Shown here: in pieces, positions 21,711-31,816 of the stretch
Layout of the letters: each line of letters opens with the position of its first letter
Position numbering within the stretch: the first letter of the stretch is position 1
Assembly: GCA_016235045.1 (NCBI GenBank)
Contig: JACRME010000004.1
Span: 1 to 64,000 of the forward strand
Source: Nitrosomonadales bacterium
GTDB lineage: Bacteria; Pseudomonadota; Gammaproteobacteria; Burkholderiales; Gallionellaceae
DNA: 64,000 nucleotides
Direction: 5' to 3'
Program-made: the position numbers and the translations under genes
Notes under the pieces: generated by a model
Seen by the model: only the letters and a program-made list of their open reading frames with translations
Told to the model about the DNA's origin: nothing
The model's database searches: none

Positions 21711-23420
21711 ATGCGCGTTTCAAAATTCTTCATCTCCACCCTGAAAGAAGCCCCGTCCGAAGCCGAATTGCCCAGTCACCGCCTGATGCTGCGCGCGGGC
21801 TACATCCGCAAACTCGCCAGCGGGCTCTATACCTGGATGCCCTTGGGGCTGCGCGTGTTGCGCAAGGTCGAGAACGTGGTGCGCGAGGAGATGGACAGGA
21901 GCGGCGGCATCGAACTGCTGATGCCGGCCGTGCAGCCTGCCGAGCTGTGGCAGGAAACCGGACGCTGGGAAGTGTTCGGCCCGCAGATGCTCAAGATCAA
22001 GGACCGGCACAACAACCAGTTCTGCTTCGGCCCCACGCACGAAGAGGTCATCACCGACATCGCACGGCGCGAGGTGAAGAGCTACAGGCAGTTGCCGCTG
22101 AACTTCTACCAGATCCAGACCAAGTTCCGCGACGAGGTGCGTCCCCGTTTCGGCGTGATGCGCGCGCGCGAGTTCGTGATGAAGGACGCCTATTCCTTCC
22201 ACAGCAGCTTTGACAGTCTGGAACAGACCTACCGCGTGATGTACGAGACCTACTCGCGCATCTTCACCCGTTTGGGCTTGCAGTTCCGCGCCGTCGCGGC
22301 GGACACCGGCGCCATCGGCGGTTCCGGTTCGCACGAGTTCCATGTGCTGGCCGATTCCGGCGAAGACGGCTTGGCGTTCTGCCCCAACTCGGATTACGCC
22401 GCCAACGTGGAGCTGGCCGAAGCCGTCGCGCCGACCACGGCTCGCGCCGCCGCCGCCGAGACCATACGCGATGTCTCCACCCCCAGCCAGACCACTTGCG
22501 AGGAAGTCGCCGATTTGCTAGGCATTCCGCTGAATCGCACGGTCAAACTGCTGGCCGTCATCGCCGACGAAAAACTCGTCATCCTGCTGCTGCGCGGCGA
22601 TCACAACCTGAACGAAGTGAAAGTCGGCAAGCTGGCCGGACTCACCGATTTCCGTTTCGCACGCGAAGACGAGATACGCGCCTTCTTCAACTGCCCGCCC
22701 GGCTTCCTCGGCCCGGTCGGACTGGACCGCAGCAAGACGCGCGTGATCGCCGACCGAACGGTCGCCGCGATGAGCGACTTCGTGGCGGGCAGCAACAAGC
22801 CCAAGTTCCACACCGCCGGGATCAACTGGGGGCGCGACCTGCCGGAACCCGACCTGGTCGCCGACATCCGCAACGTCGTGACCGGCGATCCCTCGCCCGA
22901 CGGCAAAGGCGCGCTGGAACTCTGCCGCGGCATCGAGGTGGGACACATCTTCCAGTTGCGCACCAAGTACTCCGAGGCGCTGCAAGCCACCTACCTGGAC
23001 GAGAACGGCAAGGCGCAGATCATGGAGATGGGTTGCTACGGCATCGGCGTGTCGCGCATCGTGGCGGCCGCCATCGAGCAGAACTTCGACGAACGCGGCA
23101 TCGCACTGCCCGCCGGCATGGCACCGTTCCTGGTTGCCATCGCGCCCATCGGTTACAAGAAGAGCGAAGCCGTGCGCACCGCCGCAGACAAGCTGTATGC
23201 CGACCTTGCAGCGGCAGGCATCGAGGTGTTGCTGGACGACCGCGACGAACGTCCCGGCGTGATGTTCGCCGACCTGGAACTGATCGGCATCCCGCACCGC
23301 ATCGTGATCGGCGATCGCGGGCTAAAGGACAGCAATGTGGAATATCAGGGACGCAAGGACGATGCCGCCCAAGTTGTCCCATTGCAAGATGTGAAAAAGC
23401 TCGTACAATCCAAGCTATGA
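21711..23420 (+). CDS. proS: prolyl-tRNA synthetase (bacterial type)
   Basis: ProRS (569 aa) is a class II synthetase. Motif 1 region is in the first 100 residues ([20 protein letters not shown]), motif 2 is [20 protein letters not shown], the editing INS domain spans about 230-380, and motif 3 is [17 protein letters not shown]. The C-terminal anticodon-binding domain includes [20 protein letters not shown]. Its stop overlaps the start of the lytic transglycosylase gene by 3 nt. Confidence 0.97.
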   Translation: MRVSKFFISTLKEAPSEAELPSHRLMLRAGYIRKLASGLYTWMPLGLRVLRKVENVVREEMDRSGGIELLMPAVQPAELWQETGRWEVFGPQMLKIKDRHNNQFCFGPTHEEVITDIARREVKSYRQLPLNFYQIQTKFRDEVRPRFGVMRAREFVMKDAYSFHSSFDSLEQTYRVMYETYSRIFTRLGLQFRAVAADTGAIGGSGSHEFHVLADSGEDGLAFCPNSDYAANVELAEAVAPTTARAAAAETIRDVSTPSQTTCEEVADLLGIPLNRTVKLLAVIADEKLVILLLRGDHNLNEVKVGKLAGLTDFRFAREDEIRAFFNCPPGFLGPVGLDRSKTRVIADRTVAAMSDFVAGSNKPKFHTAGINWGRDLPEPDLVADIRNVVTGDPSPDGKGALELCRGIEVGHIFQLRTKYSEALQATYLDENGKAQIMEMGCYGIGVSRIVAAAIEQNFDERGIALPAGMAPFLVAIAPIGYKKSEAVRTAADKLYADLAAAGIEVLLDDRDERPGVMFADLELIGIPHRIVIGDRGLKDSNVEYQGRKDDAAQVVPLQDVKKLVQSKL

Positions 23421-24049
23421 GACTGAAAACACTTCACAAATCCGTGATCTCGCTGGCAGTGGCCGGTTTATGCGTCGCCTTCAGCGCGCAGGCCGGCACC
23501 CAAAAAGAGGAGAAGCTTTCCGCCAGCGTGCGCAGCATGATGCAGCGCGCGGTATCGGATCAGGCGGCACCCAAGCTGGCGTTTTCCTCGCAGCAGGAAG
23601 CGCAGTTGTGGCTGGACGAGATGTCGCAACGATTGGCCAAACGCATGCCGGACGCGAATTACCGCTTCGATTTCCTGAGCACCGTGCATTACGAAGCGAC
23701 CCGCGCCGGGCTCGACCCCCATCTGGTGCTGGGGTTGATCGAGGTGGAAAGCGGTTTCAGGAAATATGCGATCTCGAAATCCGGAGCGCGCGGCTTTATG
23801 CAGGTGATGCCGTTCTGGACCAAGGCTATCGGCGCCAAGGATCAGAACCTGTTCCACCTGCGCACCAACCTGCGTTACGGCTGCACCATATTGCGCCACT
23901 ACCTGGGCCAGGAAAAAGGCGATCTGTACCGCGCACTGGGGCGCTATAACGGCAGCCTGGGCAAGCCGGAATATCCCAACATGGTCAAGGCGGCCTGGCA
24001 CAAGCACTGGACCAAACCGCAGCGCGACACCGAGCGCCGCACCAGTTGA
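23417..24049 (+). CDS. Secreted lytic transglycosylase (SLT family)
   Basis: A 210-aa exported protein. An N-terminal signal peptide ([20 protein letters not shown], cleavage after AFSAQA) precedes an SLT domain at about residues 90-190 with catalytic Glu in [20 protein letters not shown], then GFMQVMPFW and GRYNGSLG. Such enzymes cleave peptidoglycan between MurNAc and GlcNAc. ATGA overlap with proS makes co-translation likely. This position next to proS is seen in other betaproteobacteria. Confidence 0.92.
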   Translation: MRLKTLHKSVISLAVAGLCVAFSAQAGTQKEEKLSASVRSMMQRAVSDQAAPKLAFSSQQEAQLWLDEMSQRLAKRMPDANYRFDFLSTVHYEATRAGLDPHLVLGLIEVESGFRKYAISKSGARGFMQVMPFWTKAIGAKDQNLFHLRTNLRYGCTILRHYLGQEKGDLYRALGRYNGSLGKPEYPNMVKAAWHKHWTKPQRDTERRTS

Positions 24050-24055
24050 CCGCTT

Positions 24056-24523
24056 CTATTTCCCGCCCTTGCTCTTGATGTAGGACTCGACGCTGGCCCG
24101 CGTCACCATCCCTTGCTGATAGCTCACCAGTTTGCCGGTCGGATCGTACAGGTAGGAAGTCGGCAGCGCTTCCACTTCGCCCACTTGCCCTGCCATTTCG
24201 TAATTGCCGAACACGATGGGGTAGCCGACTTTCTTCTTTGCCACAAACTCGTCGACTGACTCCCTGGTGGAATCCAGCGCGACGCCGATCACCACCAGAT
24301 CCGATTTCTTGTGCGCCTCGTGCAATTCCATCAAATCCGGAATTTCTTCCAGGCAGGGCGGACACCAGGTCGCCCAGAAATTGACCAGCACCCACTTGCC
24401 GCGGTAATCGGACAGACGTTGCGTCTGTCCCTGCAAGTCTTTGAAGACAAAACCCTGCGCTGCCGCACCACCTGTCGCCAGCAACAGAACCGCAGCAGCC
24501 AGCACCAGGCGCCGCAGCTTCAT
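24056..24523 (-). CDS. TlpA-like periplasmic thioredoxin
   Basis: A 155-aa protein with a signal peptide (MKLRRLVLAAAVLLLATGGA) and a thioredoxin fold bearing CPPC in WATWCPPCLEEIPDLM. The cis-Pro loop is EALPTSYLYDPTGK. Likely a periplasmic thiol-disulfide reductase of the TlpA/ResA group; the target is unknown. Its start codon overlaps the stop of the upstream YqhA-family gene. Confidence 0.9.
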   Translation of the reverse strand: MKLRRLVLAAAVLLLATGGAAAQGFVFKDLQGQTQRLSDYRGKWVLVNFWATWCPPCLEEIPDLMELHEAHKKSDLVVIGVALDSTRESVDEFVAKKKVGYPIVFGNYEMAGQVGEVEALPTSYLYDPTGKLVSYQQGMVTRASVESYIKSKGGK

Positions 24524-25098
24524 CAGTGCTTTCCTTCCGGCTCGTCGGATGTTTCCTTGCCACCATGGCCGGAGCCGTCGGCGGCATGCGTCCAGTACAG
24601 CGCCAGCGCGATCAGAGCGATGGCCGCACCGAAATACACCAGGTCGATCGGCGCGGTAATGTGCATATTCAGCGCCTCCTCAAACAGGGTCACGATCATG
24701 ATCATCAGGATCACCTTGGCCAGGCGCGACTTCAGGTCATCCAGGTCGCTGATCACCAGGATCTTGCTGGAGGCCTTGCTGCCGTGCGCCTGATCGATGT
24801 CGCTAATGAACAACTCATACAGGCCCAGCGAGAAGATCAGCATCACGGTTGCGAGCAGGTAGCCGTCCACCACTTCGACGATATGCGATACCGTGGAGTC
24901 ATGCAGTACCTTGCGCGCCTCATCGGTCAAGCTCGAATCGGCATAGTGCAGCGCATGCTGGAACAGGTAGATCACATCCACCGTTGCAATGTAAAAGATG
25001 GCGAAACCCGCAAGCAGGCTGCCCACCACGGCCGTCAGGATGACGAAGCGGCTGTTCCACAGCGCGCCTTCGAACAGTCCTTCAAAGAATTTGATCAT
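24523..25098 (-). CDS. YqhA/UPF0114 family membrane protein
   Basis: A 191-aa inner-membrane protein with four hydrophobic segments (near residues 15-40, 70-95, 125-145 and 155-175). It has the family traits SRFVILTAVVGSLLAGFAIF and a cytosolic loop with LGLYELFISDIDQAHGSK. The last 20 residues are charged and histidine/glycine-rich. A good Shine-Dalgarno (GGAGGAAAA) precedes ATG 25098. The function of this family is not established. Confidence 0.85.
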   Translation of the reverse strand: MIKFFEGLFEGALWNSRFVILTAVVGSLLAGFAIFYIATVDVIYLFQHALHYADSSLTDEARKVLHDSTVSHIVEVVDGYLLATVMLIFSLGLYELFISDIDQAHGSKASSKILVISDLDDLKSRLAKVILMIMIVTLFEEALNMHITAPIDLVYFGAAIALIALALYWTHAADGSGHGGKETSDEPEGKH

Positions 25099-25165
25099 TT
25101 TTCCTCCAAATCAAGCAACGCGAAAGGCGCGCATTAGAACGTAAAAGCGCATGGGCGGCAATACT

Positions 25166-26413
25166 TCATGCGGTCTTATTCCACAGGTCGTACAGGGTTG
25201 TCCCGCGCGGTTCGTTCATGCGGTTCTCCAGCGCGGCGAACCACGCCCTGATGTCGGTGTCGCCGCTGCGTTTCGGCAGGGTCGCGGTGTCCAGCATGAA
25301 CAATTTCAGCAGGTCGCTCAGTTGCACCGCTTCCGGCGCGCGCACCATGCTCCAGCCCACCCCCGACAATTTGCCCACGATTTTGGCTGCGGTCAGCTTG
25401 TCCAGCAGGCGCTCGACATCGTCGTAGCCGATGTGCAGTTGGCGCGACAATCCCTGCAGGGTCTGCACCTCGCCCTTGCCCAGGCCCTTATGCATGAGTT
25501 TGAGGATGCTCACCGCGTAATACAGCTTGGCCGCCTGATCCAGCCGCAGCGAATGCGTGCTGCGCCAGTGCGAGAGCGAGGCGGTGATGATCGCGCCGAA
25601 CAACACCGTGAGCCAGGAAAAATAGACCCACATCAGGAAGATCGGGAAGCTGGCAAACGCGCCGTATACCAATTTATAGGTGGGGAAGTGCGAAATGTAG
25701 AACGCGAAGGCCCGGTTCATCGACTCGAACGCTACCGCCGCAATCAAGCCGCCGAGGATGGCGTGCCGCATCGGCACAAAGCGATTGGGCACGACGCGGA
25801 ACAGCAGGGTAAACGCGGTGGTCGTCATCAAAACCGGCATGAGCTTCAGCACGTCCATGCTGACCGAAGGAATCCGCCTCCCGTATTCCGCCGAGAATCC
25901 GACCAGCCAGGAGGTAAGCGACAGGCTGCCGCCGACCAGCAGCGGCGCCAGCGTGATCACCGCCCAGTACACCAGCACGCGCTGCAACAAACTGCGCGGA
26001 CGCGACACGCGCCAGATCATGTTGAAGGCGTTGTCGATGGTAAGCATCAGCAGCATCGAAGTGACCGCCAGAAACACCAGGCCGATTGCCGTCAGACGAG
26101 ATGCGTTTTCGGTGAATTGCTCCATATAGCCCGTAATGATCCTGCCGCCGGTCTCCGGCACCATGTTCATCAGGATGAATTCCTTGATCGGCGTGGAGTA
26201 CTCGCTGAACACCGGGAAGGCAGAGAACAGGGTCAGCGCGATGGTGATCAGCGGCACGACCGACAACAACGTGGTAAAGGTCAGGCTCGCCGCCATTTGC
26301 GTGCAGCGGTCTTCCTTCAGCCGAACCGCGACGTAGCGCAGGAAACGGAAAGAATCGACGATGCCGAAATTCGGACGCTTCAAATTCGAGAATTTCAACT
26401 CTGAAAGTTTCAT
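25166..26413 (-). CDS. YihY/BrkB (UPF0761) family inner-membrane protein
   Basis: A 414-aa protein with six predicted membrane segments in residues ~30-290 and a C-terminal winged-helix-like cytoplasmic region (YYAVSILKLMHKGLGKGEVQ onward). Family motifs are CTQMAASLTFTTLLSVVPLI and GAFASFPIFLMWVYFSWL. ATG 26413 starts MKLSELKFSNLKRPNFG and fits the family; 18 extra upstream codons are not supported. Divergent from the HugZ-like gene. Once called ribonuclease BN by error; function unknown. Confidence 0.9.
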   Translation of the reverse strand: MKLSELKFSNLKRPNFGIVDSFRFLRYVAVRLKEDRCTQMAASLTFTTLLSVVPLITIALTLFSAFPVFSEYSTPIKEFILMNMVPETGGRIITGYMEQFTENASRLTAIGLVFLAVTSMLLMLTIDNAFNMIWRVSRPRSLLQRVLVYWAVITLAPLLVGGSLSLTSWLVGFSAEYGRRIPSVSMDVLKLMPVLMTTTAFTLLFRVVPNRFVPMRHAILGGLIAAVAFESMNRAFAFYISHFPTYKLVYGAFASFPIFLMWVYFSWLTVLFGAIITASLSHWRSTHSLRLDQAAKLYYAVSILKLMHKGLGKGEVQTLQGLSRQLHIGYDDVERLLDKLTAAKIVGKLSGVGWSMVRAPEAVQLSDLLKLFMLDTATLPKRSGDTDIRAWFAALENRMNEPRGTTLYDLWNKTA

Positions 26414-26442
26414 ATACCCCGATAACTGAATACAATGCCCAC

Positions 26443-27102
26443 ATGATACCCGACAAAACAACAGCACAAGACACCGCCGTCGCCGCCCGCCAGTTGCTGC
26501 GCGCGCACCGCTACGGCGCGCTGTGCACCCTGTCGAAAAAATTCGACGGCCACCCGTTCGGCTCCATTACGCCGTATCTGGTGGATCACGACGGCAGCCT
26601 GCTCATCCTCATCAGCGCGTTGGCGGAACACACCAAGAACATCATGCACGATCCGCGTGTCAGCCTGATTACGCACAATCAGGACGACCCGCACATCCAG
26701 ACGCAGGGCCGTCTCACCGTGGTCGGCACCGCGTCGCTGGAGACAGAACGCGAACAGGCCGGCAAGCGCTACCTGCGCTATTTCCCTGAGGCTCAGACCT
26801 ACTATGACATGCCGGATTTCCAGTTCTACCGCATCGTGCCGCAGGCGCTGCGCTACATCGGCGGCTTCGGCGACATCCATTGGGTGAAGGCTGAAAGATA
26901 CCGGGTTCCGCCCAATTCGCTCGCCGCAGACGAGGACAGCTTGCTTGCCAAAATCAATGCCACCCGCTCCGCCGAACAAGGCCTGGTGATCGGCATAGAC
27001 TGCGACGGCTACGACTTGCACCTGAACGAGCGCACCGTGCGCCGCGACTTCCCCCGCATAGCAACCGATGGCGCCCAGGCGCTGGCCTTGCTGCAAAAAT
27101 AG
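26443..27102 (+). CDS. HugZ-like FMN-binding split-barrel protein
   Basis: A 219-aa protein of the pyridoxamine 5'-phosphate oxidase-like split-barrel fold (residues ~12-150: RYGALCTLSKKFDGHPFGSI, DPRVSLITHNQ). A C-terminal DUF2470-type domain (GIDCDGYDLHLNERTVRRDF) follows. Members of this two-domain group include HugZ-type haem-degrading enzymes; activity here is not provable from sequence. Single gene divergent from the YihY-family gene. Confidence 0.8.
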   Translation: MIPDKTTAQDTAVAARQLLRAHRYGALCTLSKKFDGHPFGSITPYLVDHDGSLLILISALAEHTKNIMHDPRVSLITHNQDDPHIQTQGRLTVVGTASLETEREQAGKRYLRYFPEAQTYYDMPDFQFYRIVPQALRYIGGFGDIHWVKAERYRVPPNSLAADEDSLLAKINATRSAEQGLVIGIDCDGYDLHLNERTVRRDFPRIATDGAQALALLQK

Positions 27103-27105
27103 TTC

Positions 27106-27133
27106 GATAAAAAGGGCATCGCGAAGGATGCCC
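27106..27133 (-). terminator. Intrinsic terminator after the small secreted protein gene
   Basis: On the minus strand a perfect 7-bp stem GGGCATC/GATGCCC (27114-27133, 6-nt loop) is followed by TTTTTATC. It is placed just after the minus-strand stop at 27161 and just after the convergent HugZ-like gene. Confidence 0.75.
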
Positions 27134-27160
27134 TGCACAGGATCATCGGCACGCCGGAAA

Positions 27161-27454
27161 CTACCCGCGCACCCCCCTCACCCGCACGGACTCTTCCGCC
27201 GCTGCGGGCGGCGTTTCCGTCAGGGTTTCCCGCTTGCTCTTTGCATTCTGATCAGTCAGTTCGGCCCCCACCTTCTTGTCTGCGGGATTCGCCTTTTTGT
27301 TCCGCACAGCTTTGTTGCGCCTGGCTGTCGGGGGCGCCGCCTGGACGGTTGAATCCTCGCTCAGCGAGGGTGCGGCAGGCGCACCCGTCGCAGCCGCCTG
27401 TGCGCTGCCTGCCAGCATGGCACCCAATAGCATTACCCCCGCTGCAAGTTTCAT
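27161..27454 (-). CDS. Small secreted protein, unknown function
   Basis: A 97-aa protein with a clear signal peptide (MKLAAGVMLLGAMLAGSAQA) and a hydrophilic mature part that is rich in Ala, Pro, Lys and Arg with no cysteine. No domain is recognised. It lies between leuA and the HugZ-like gene and has its own terminator. Composition looks intrinsically disordered. Could be a periplasmic filler or binding peptide; nothing more can be said. Confidence 0.6.
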   Translation of the reverse strand: MKLAAGVMLLGAMLAGSAQAAATGAPAAPSLSEDSTVQAAPPTARRNKAVRNKKANPADKKVGAELTDQNAKSKRETLTETPPAAAEESVRVRGVRG

Positions 27455-27479
27455 CTTAAGCCCTTTTCAACCAAGACCT

Positions 27480-29015
27480 TCACAGTTGGGGATGCGCCCG
27501 GTTTGCCCCGGTGTCCAGCTTGTTCAAGGCGTTCAGGTAAGCTTTGGCCGAAGCCACCACGATATCGGTATCCGCGCCCAGCCCGTTGACCACCCTGCCG
27601 CCTTTGGCCAGACGTACCGTCACTTCGCCCTGCGCATCGGTACCGCTGGTAATGTTGTTCACCGAATACAGCAACAACTCGGTGCCGCTGTGCACGATCT
27701 GCTCGATAGCCTGGAACGTCGCATCCACCGGCCCGCCGCGCTGCGCTTCGGCCTGCTGTTCCTTGCCGCCGACACTCAGCGTAACCTGCGCCGTGGGCAA
27801 GGTGCCCGTCTCGGAATGGGCGCGCATGGAAACCAGCCGGAAGTGTTCGCTCACATGGGTGACGCCCTCATCGCTCATCAGCGCCTGGATATCCTCGTCG
27901 AATATCTCGCTCTTGCGGTCGGCCAGATCCTTGAAGCGCGCGAACGCGGCGTTCAACACATCTTCGCTCTCCACCACGATGCCCAACTCCTGCAACCGCG
28001 TGCGGAAAGCGTTGCGCCCGGAAAGCTTGCCCAGAGACAACTTGTTCGCCCCCCAGCCCACATCCTCGGCGCGCATGATCTCGTAAGTCTCGCGGTGTTT
28101 GAGCACGCCGTCCTGGTGGATGCCGGACTCGTGCGCGAACGCGTTGGCGCCGACGATGGACTTGTTCGGTTGCACCGGATAGCCGGTGATGCTGGAAACC
28201 AGCTTGGAAGTCGGCACGATCTGCGTCGTGTCGATGTTCGTGTCGCAGGTGAAGATGTCGCGGCGCGTCTTGATCGACATCACCACTTCTTCCAGCGCCG
28301 CATTGCCCGCCCGCTCGCCCAAGCCGTTGATGGTGCATTCCACCTGACGCGCGCCGTTCATCACCGCCGCCAGCGAGTTGGCCGAAGCCATGCCCAAGTC
28401 GTTGTGGCAATGCGTGGACCAGATCACCTTGTCGCTGTCCGGCACGCGCGCGATCAACTGCTTGAAGCGCTCGCCCCACAACACCGGGATGCTGTAGCCC
28501 ACGGTATCCGGCACGTTCAGGGTTGTCGCCCCCGCCTTGATGACCGCATCGAAGATGCGCACCAGAAAATCCATATCCGAGCGCACCGCATCTTCGGCGG
28601 AAAATTCCACATCGTCGGTGTATTCGCGCGCCCATTTCACCGCCTGCACCGCGCGCTCCACCACCTGATCCTCGGTCATGCGCAACTTGTGCTGCATGTG
28701 GATGGGTGAAGTGGCGATGAAAGTATGGATACGCCCGTGCTTGGCCGGTTTGATCGCTTCGCCCGCCGCGCGCACATCCTTTTCGCCGGCGCGTGCCAGC
28801 GAGCACACTGTAGAACGCTCGATCACCTTGGCGATGCTGTGGATCGCGTCGGCATCGCCGGGGCTGGCGGCGGCGAAGCCCGCCTCGATCACATCCACGC
28901 CCAGTTTTTCCAGTTGGCGCGCAATGCGCAATTTCTCGTCTTTGGTCATGGACGCGCCGGGGCTTTGCTCGCCGTCGCGCAAGGTCGTGTCGAATATGAT
29001 TAATTTGTCGGTCAT
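27480..29015 (-). CDS. leuA: 2-isopropylmalate synthase
   Basis: LeuA (511 aa) condenses acetyl-CoA and 2-ketoisovalerate, the first committed step of leucine synthesis. The TIM-barrel N-terminal part has [16 protein letters not shown] and the metal motif [19 protein letters not shown]. The C-terminal regulatory domain (about 390-505), containing [20 protein letters not shown], confers leucine feedback in the family. Stands alone here, away from other leu genes. Confidence 0.96.
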   Translation of the reverse strand: MTDKLIIFDTTLRDGEQSPGASMTKDEKLRIARQLEKLGVDVIEAGFAAASPGDADAIHSIAKVIERSTVCSLARAGEKDVRAAGEAIKPAKHGRIHTFIATSPIHMQHKLRMTEDQVVERAVQAVKWAREYTDDVEFSAEDAVRSDMDFLVRIFDAVIKAGATTLNVPDTVGYSIPVLWGERFKQLIARVPDSDKVIWSTHCHNDLGMASANSLAAVMNGARQVECTINGLGERAGNAALEEVVMSIKTRRDIFTCDTNIDTTQIVPTSKLVSSITGYPVQPNKSIVGANAFAHESGIHQDGVLKHRETYEIMRAEDVGWGANKLSLGKLSGRNAFRTRLQELGIVVESEDVLNAAFARFKDLADRKSEIFDEDIQALMSDEGVTHVSEHFRLVSMRAHSETGTLPTAQVTLSVGGKEQQAEAQRGGPVDATFQAIEQIVHSGTELLLYSVNNITSGTDAQGEVTVRLAKGGRVVNGLGADTDIVVASAKAYLNALNKLDTGANRAHPQL

Positions 29016-29254
29016 TTATTTCTCCAAATGCAATTGTACATCCACGGCTCGCACCAACCGAGCCGCCTGCTTTGATACTTGTGGGGTGGGTTTAGTTTGC
29101 GCGCGAGCGCAGCTTCAGCGCCGCCAGCAGACTGAAGGTGGAGTGCAGTTGCGAGATGTGTCTAGAGAAGTGCATGGGCAGGAATATAGCGGCTTTTATT
29201 TGGGGGCGCAACCGTTGCCGGGTATCGATACCCCCAAGCATGGACAGACTGCAC

Positions 29255-29986
29255 TCACTCTGCCCCTTCCCGCCGGATTTCTTCTGCTTTTTCCCGCGTT
29301 GTTGCCTCAATGAAACCACCGGCAATGATGCTGGTTGGAATCGCAATCAGGGCGACACCGACGAAAACCAGCAAACCGCTTACCACCTTGCCCAGCGTGG
29401 TTACGGGAACAATATCGCCGTATCCGATGGTGGTGATGCTAACGACCGCCCACCACAAGGAAGCCGGTATGCTGCTGAACACCTGCGGCTGAGCTTCATT
29501 TTCGATCACGTACAGAATCACTGCAGAAATGAATATGTACAAGCAAATCAGCAACCCGCATACCGAGAGTTCCGGACCCTTCGATTTCAACACCCCGCCG
29601 ATCAGTCGGAAGGCTTTCTGATAGCGCAGCAGTTTGGCCAGTCTGAACAGGGTCAGAACCCGCATGATTCTCAGCAACGACGCATTGCTGTCTGTTCCGA
29701 TAAGGAATGCCAGGAAGTAAGGGGCAATGGCAAAGAAATCAATCAGGGCAAACCCGGTGAACAGGTAGCGGATTCGCCCGTTCTTGCCGGAATATTGTTC
29801 CAGTGTGGGGGCTTTGTACAAGCGCATCGCGTACTCGACAACAAATACGGTCACACAAAAACCCTCGAATATATACAGCCAGGCTCCGATATCGGAATAG
29901 ATCGTCTTTACCGTCCCCAGGGTAATTGCGGTCACATTCAATATGACGAGGACAATCAGGAACCATTCAACTTTCTGGCTAAACAT
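29255..29986 (-). CDS. Voltage-gated-type potassium channel
   Basis: A 243-aa membrane protein of the six-helix ion-transport family. An S4-like segment with spaced arginines (SLLRIMRVLTLFRLAKLLRY) is at about 95-115 and the selectivity filter TTIGYGD is at about 192-198 in a pore loop. Likely forms tetrameric K+ channels in the inner membrane. The C-terminal tail is short and charged with no RCK domain. Single gene. Confidence 0.9.
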   Translation of the reverse strand: MFSQKVEWFLIVLVILNVTAITLGTVKTIYSDIGAWLYIFEGFCVTVFVVEYAMRLYKAPTLEQYSGKNGRIRYLFTGFALIDFFAIAPYFLAFLIGTDSNASLLRIMRVLTLFRLAKLLRYQKAFRLIGGVLKSKGPELSVCGLLICLYIFISAVILYVIENEAQPQVFSSIPASLWWAVVSITTIGYGDIVPVTTLGKVVSGLLVFVGVALIAIPTSIIAGGFIEATTREKAEEIRREGAE

Positions 29987-30037
29987 GAGAACCTCTATTG
30001 GTTTGAAGATGCCGCGCCTGGCGATACGGCACCAAGC

Positions 30038-31156
30038 TCAACCATCACGATACTTGCGCACCAACTCCACCCGCTTCAGGTAAGCCTCGCGCGCAATCTG
30101 CACGTCTTCCAGGAAATGCGGCAACTCCTTCAGCAACAGCGCCTGCGGGCCATCCACCAGCGCTTGCGGCGGGGCGGGATGGAAATCCACCAGCACCATG
30201 TTCGCCCCGGCCAGCACGCCCTGCGCGGTGGCGTGCATGATGTCGAGGATGCCGTCGGGCGAGGCGGCACGGGTGCCGACCGAATGCGAAGGGTCGACGC
30301 ACACCGGCATGCGCGTCAGGCGTTTCACCACCGGCACATGGGCGAAATCGACCAGGTTGCGGTGCGGATCGCCCATGTTGGTTTTCATGCCGCGCAGGCC
30401 GAACACCACGTTGCGGTTGCCTTCGGAGGCCAGGTATTCGGCGGCGTTCAGCGACTCGTCCAGGGTGATGCCGAAGCCGCGCTTGAGCAGCACGGGGAAT
30501 TGCTGCTGGCGGCCGACGATCTTGAGCAGTTCGAAGTTTTGCGTGTTGCGCGTGCCGATCTGCAGCATCACGCCGGTCGGGTTGCCGGTCAGTTGCAGTG
30601 TCTCGGCGATCTCGTTCAGGTGCGATTCGTGCGTAATCTCCATGGCGATCACCTTGATGCCGTATTTTCCGGCCAGCTCGAACACGTACGGCAGGCAACT
30701 CTTGCCGTGTCCCTGGAAGGCATAAGGACTGGTGCGCGGTTTGTAGGCGCCCATGCGGGTGCAGACCTGTCCGTTGTCGCGCAAGGCACGCAGCATGATC
30801 TCCACATGTTCGGCGTTGTCCACCGCGCACAGCCCGGCAAAGACGTTGAGCGTGTCCTGCCCGAAACGCACGCCGTTGTAGTCAAAATGGGAGGGACGGG
30901 TGTCGTCCTTGTGCCGCCCGAGGATGCGGTATTCCTGCGACACGCGCACCACGCGTTCGACGCAGGGCAGGCTCTGCATGTCTTCGATATCCAGCGCCTT
31001 GGTGTTGCCGATGAGGTAGATTTCGGTGAGGGTCTGTTCCGCGCCGCGTTCGGTATGCACCCGCGTGTGCACGCCCTGCAGGCCGGCCAGATGCCCCATC
31101 AATTGCCGGTACTCGGCACTGTGCTCTTGCGTGTTCGCATCCAGTATGAGGATCAT
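30038..31156 (-). CDS. DAHP synthase-like protein (type I-beta, divergent)
   Basis: A 372-aa protein with a ferredoxin-like N-terminal domain (residues ~1-75) and a TIM barrel matching the AroF/AroA-beta family: MGAYKPRTSPYAFQGHGK, VLLKRGFG, VCVDPSHSVG and VDGPQALLLKE. DAHP synthase makes the first shikimate-pathway intermediate. Several usually strict positions differ: AGPCSVES reads AGLCAVDN and the EVHP motif reads DFHP. Metal-binding Cys and His are kept. It could be a DAHP synthase variant or a related aldolase. It is upstream of the potassium channel gene on the same strand. Confidence 0.75.
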   Translation of the reverse strand: MILILDANTQEHSAEYRQLMGHLAGLQGVHTRVHTERGAEQTLTEIYLIGNTKALDIEDMQSLPCVERVVRVSQEYRILGRHKDDTRPSHFDYNGVRFGQDTLNVFAGLCAVDNAEHVEIMLRALRDNGQVCTRMGAYKPRTSPYAFQGHGKSCLPYVFELAGKYGIKVIAMEITHESHLNEIAETLQLTGNPTGVMLQIGTRNTQNFELLKIVGRQQQFPVLLKRGFGITLDESLNAAEYLASEGNRNVVFGLRGMKTNMGDPHRNLVDFAHVPVVKRLTRMPVCVDPSHSVGTRAASPDGILDIMHATAQGVLAGANMVLVDFHPAPPQALVDGPQALLLKELPHFLEDVQIAREAYLKRVELVRKYRDG

Positions 31157-31216
31157 GCGCCTTCCTTCGACATCGGATCAACGGCAGCGGCCTGAACCCT
31201 TGACCGCATCACAAAA

Positions 31217-31804
31217 TCACTTGAACTGCGAGCGGAGAATTCCCCACTGTTGCGGCCACTGCGCCATCGGGTCGCGCATGAAACCGCTCTTGCCAAACTG
31301 GTTCCAGCGCCCGACGACGTAGCACAACAGCAGGTTGGCATGCGCGCCGATGTCGTCGCCGGCAGCCAGTTTGCCCTGGGTGTCGGCAATGCGCAGCGCT
31401 TGCTTTAACGTGGTCTCGATGCGGTCGAGGAACTGGTTGATGCGCAGTTGCAGGCGCTCGTCTTCGTTCACCAGCGCATCGCCGATGAGCACGCGCGTCA
31501 TGCCGCGATTCTTCTGGGCAAATCCTAGCAGCAGCGCGAGGATGCCTTCCACCTGCTTCAACCCGTCCTGCTCTTCGGTGGCGATCTTGTTGACCAGCCC
31601 GAACACGGTCTGCTCGATGAAATCGATCAGGCCTTCGAACATCTGCGCCTTGCTGGCAAAGTGGCGGTAAAGCGCCGCCTCGGACAAATCCAGCCGCGCG
31701 GCCAACGCCGCCGTGGTGATTTTTTCGCCCTTGGGCTGCTCCAGCATCTCGGCGACGGTTTGCAGGATCTGCAATTTTCTTTCGCCCGGTTGTTTGGTTG
31801 CCAT
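31217..31804 (-). CDS. slmA: TetR-family nucleoid occlusion factor SlmA
   Basis: A 195-aa TetR-fold protein with an N-terminal HTH (KITTAALAARLDLSEAALYR, about 28-47) that continues into HFASKAQMFEGLIDFIEQTV. SlmA blocks FtsZ assembly over the nucleoid in gammaproteobacteria; betaproteobacterial homologues at this locus carry the same name. It directly follows the HAD nucleotidase gene and argB on the same strand (12-nt gap), forming a conserved block. Confidence 0.85.
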   Translation of the reverse strand: MATKQPGERKLQILQTVAEMLEQPKGEKITTAALAARLDLSEAALYRHFASKAQMFEGLIDFIEQTVFGLVNKIATEEQDGLKQVEGILALLLGFAQKNRGMTRVLIGDALVNEDERLQLRINQFLDRIETTLKQALRIADTQGKLAAGDDIGAHANLLLCYVVGRWNQFGKSGFMRDPMAQWPQQWGILRSQFK

Positions 31805-31816
31805 GATCTTTCCCTC

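Noticed and set aside
22496-24049. 517-codon plus-strand ORF joining proS and the lytic transglycosylase
   Set aside because: Its first part is an Arg-rich out-of-frame reading of proS; the true gene starts at ATG 23417 with a signal peptide.
23985-24587. Minus-strand ORF overlapping the TlpA-like gene in another frame
   Set aside because: The 24056-24523 frame has a signal peptide and CPPC thioredoxin motif; the other frame has none.
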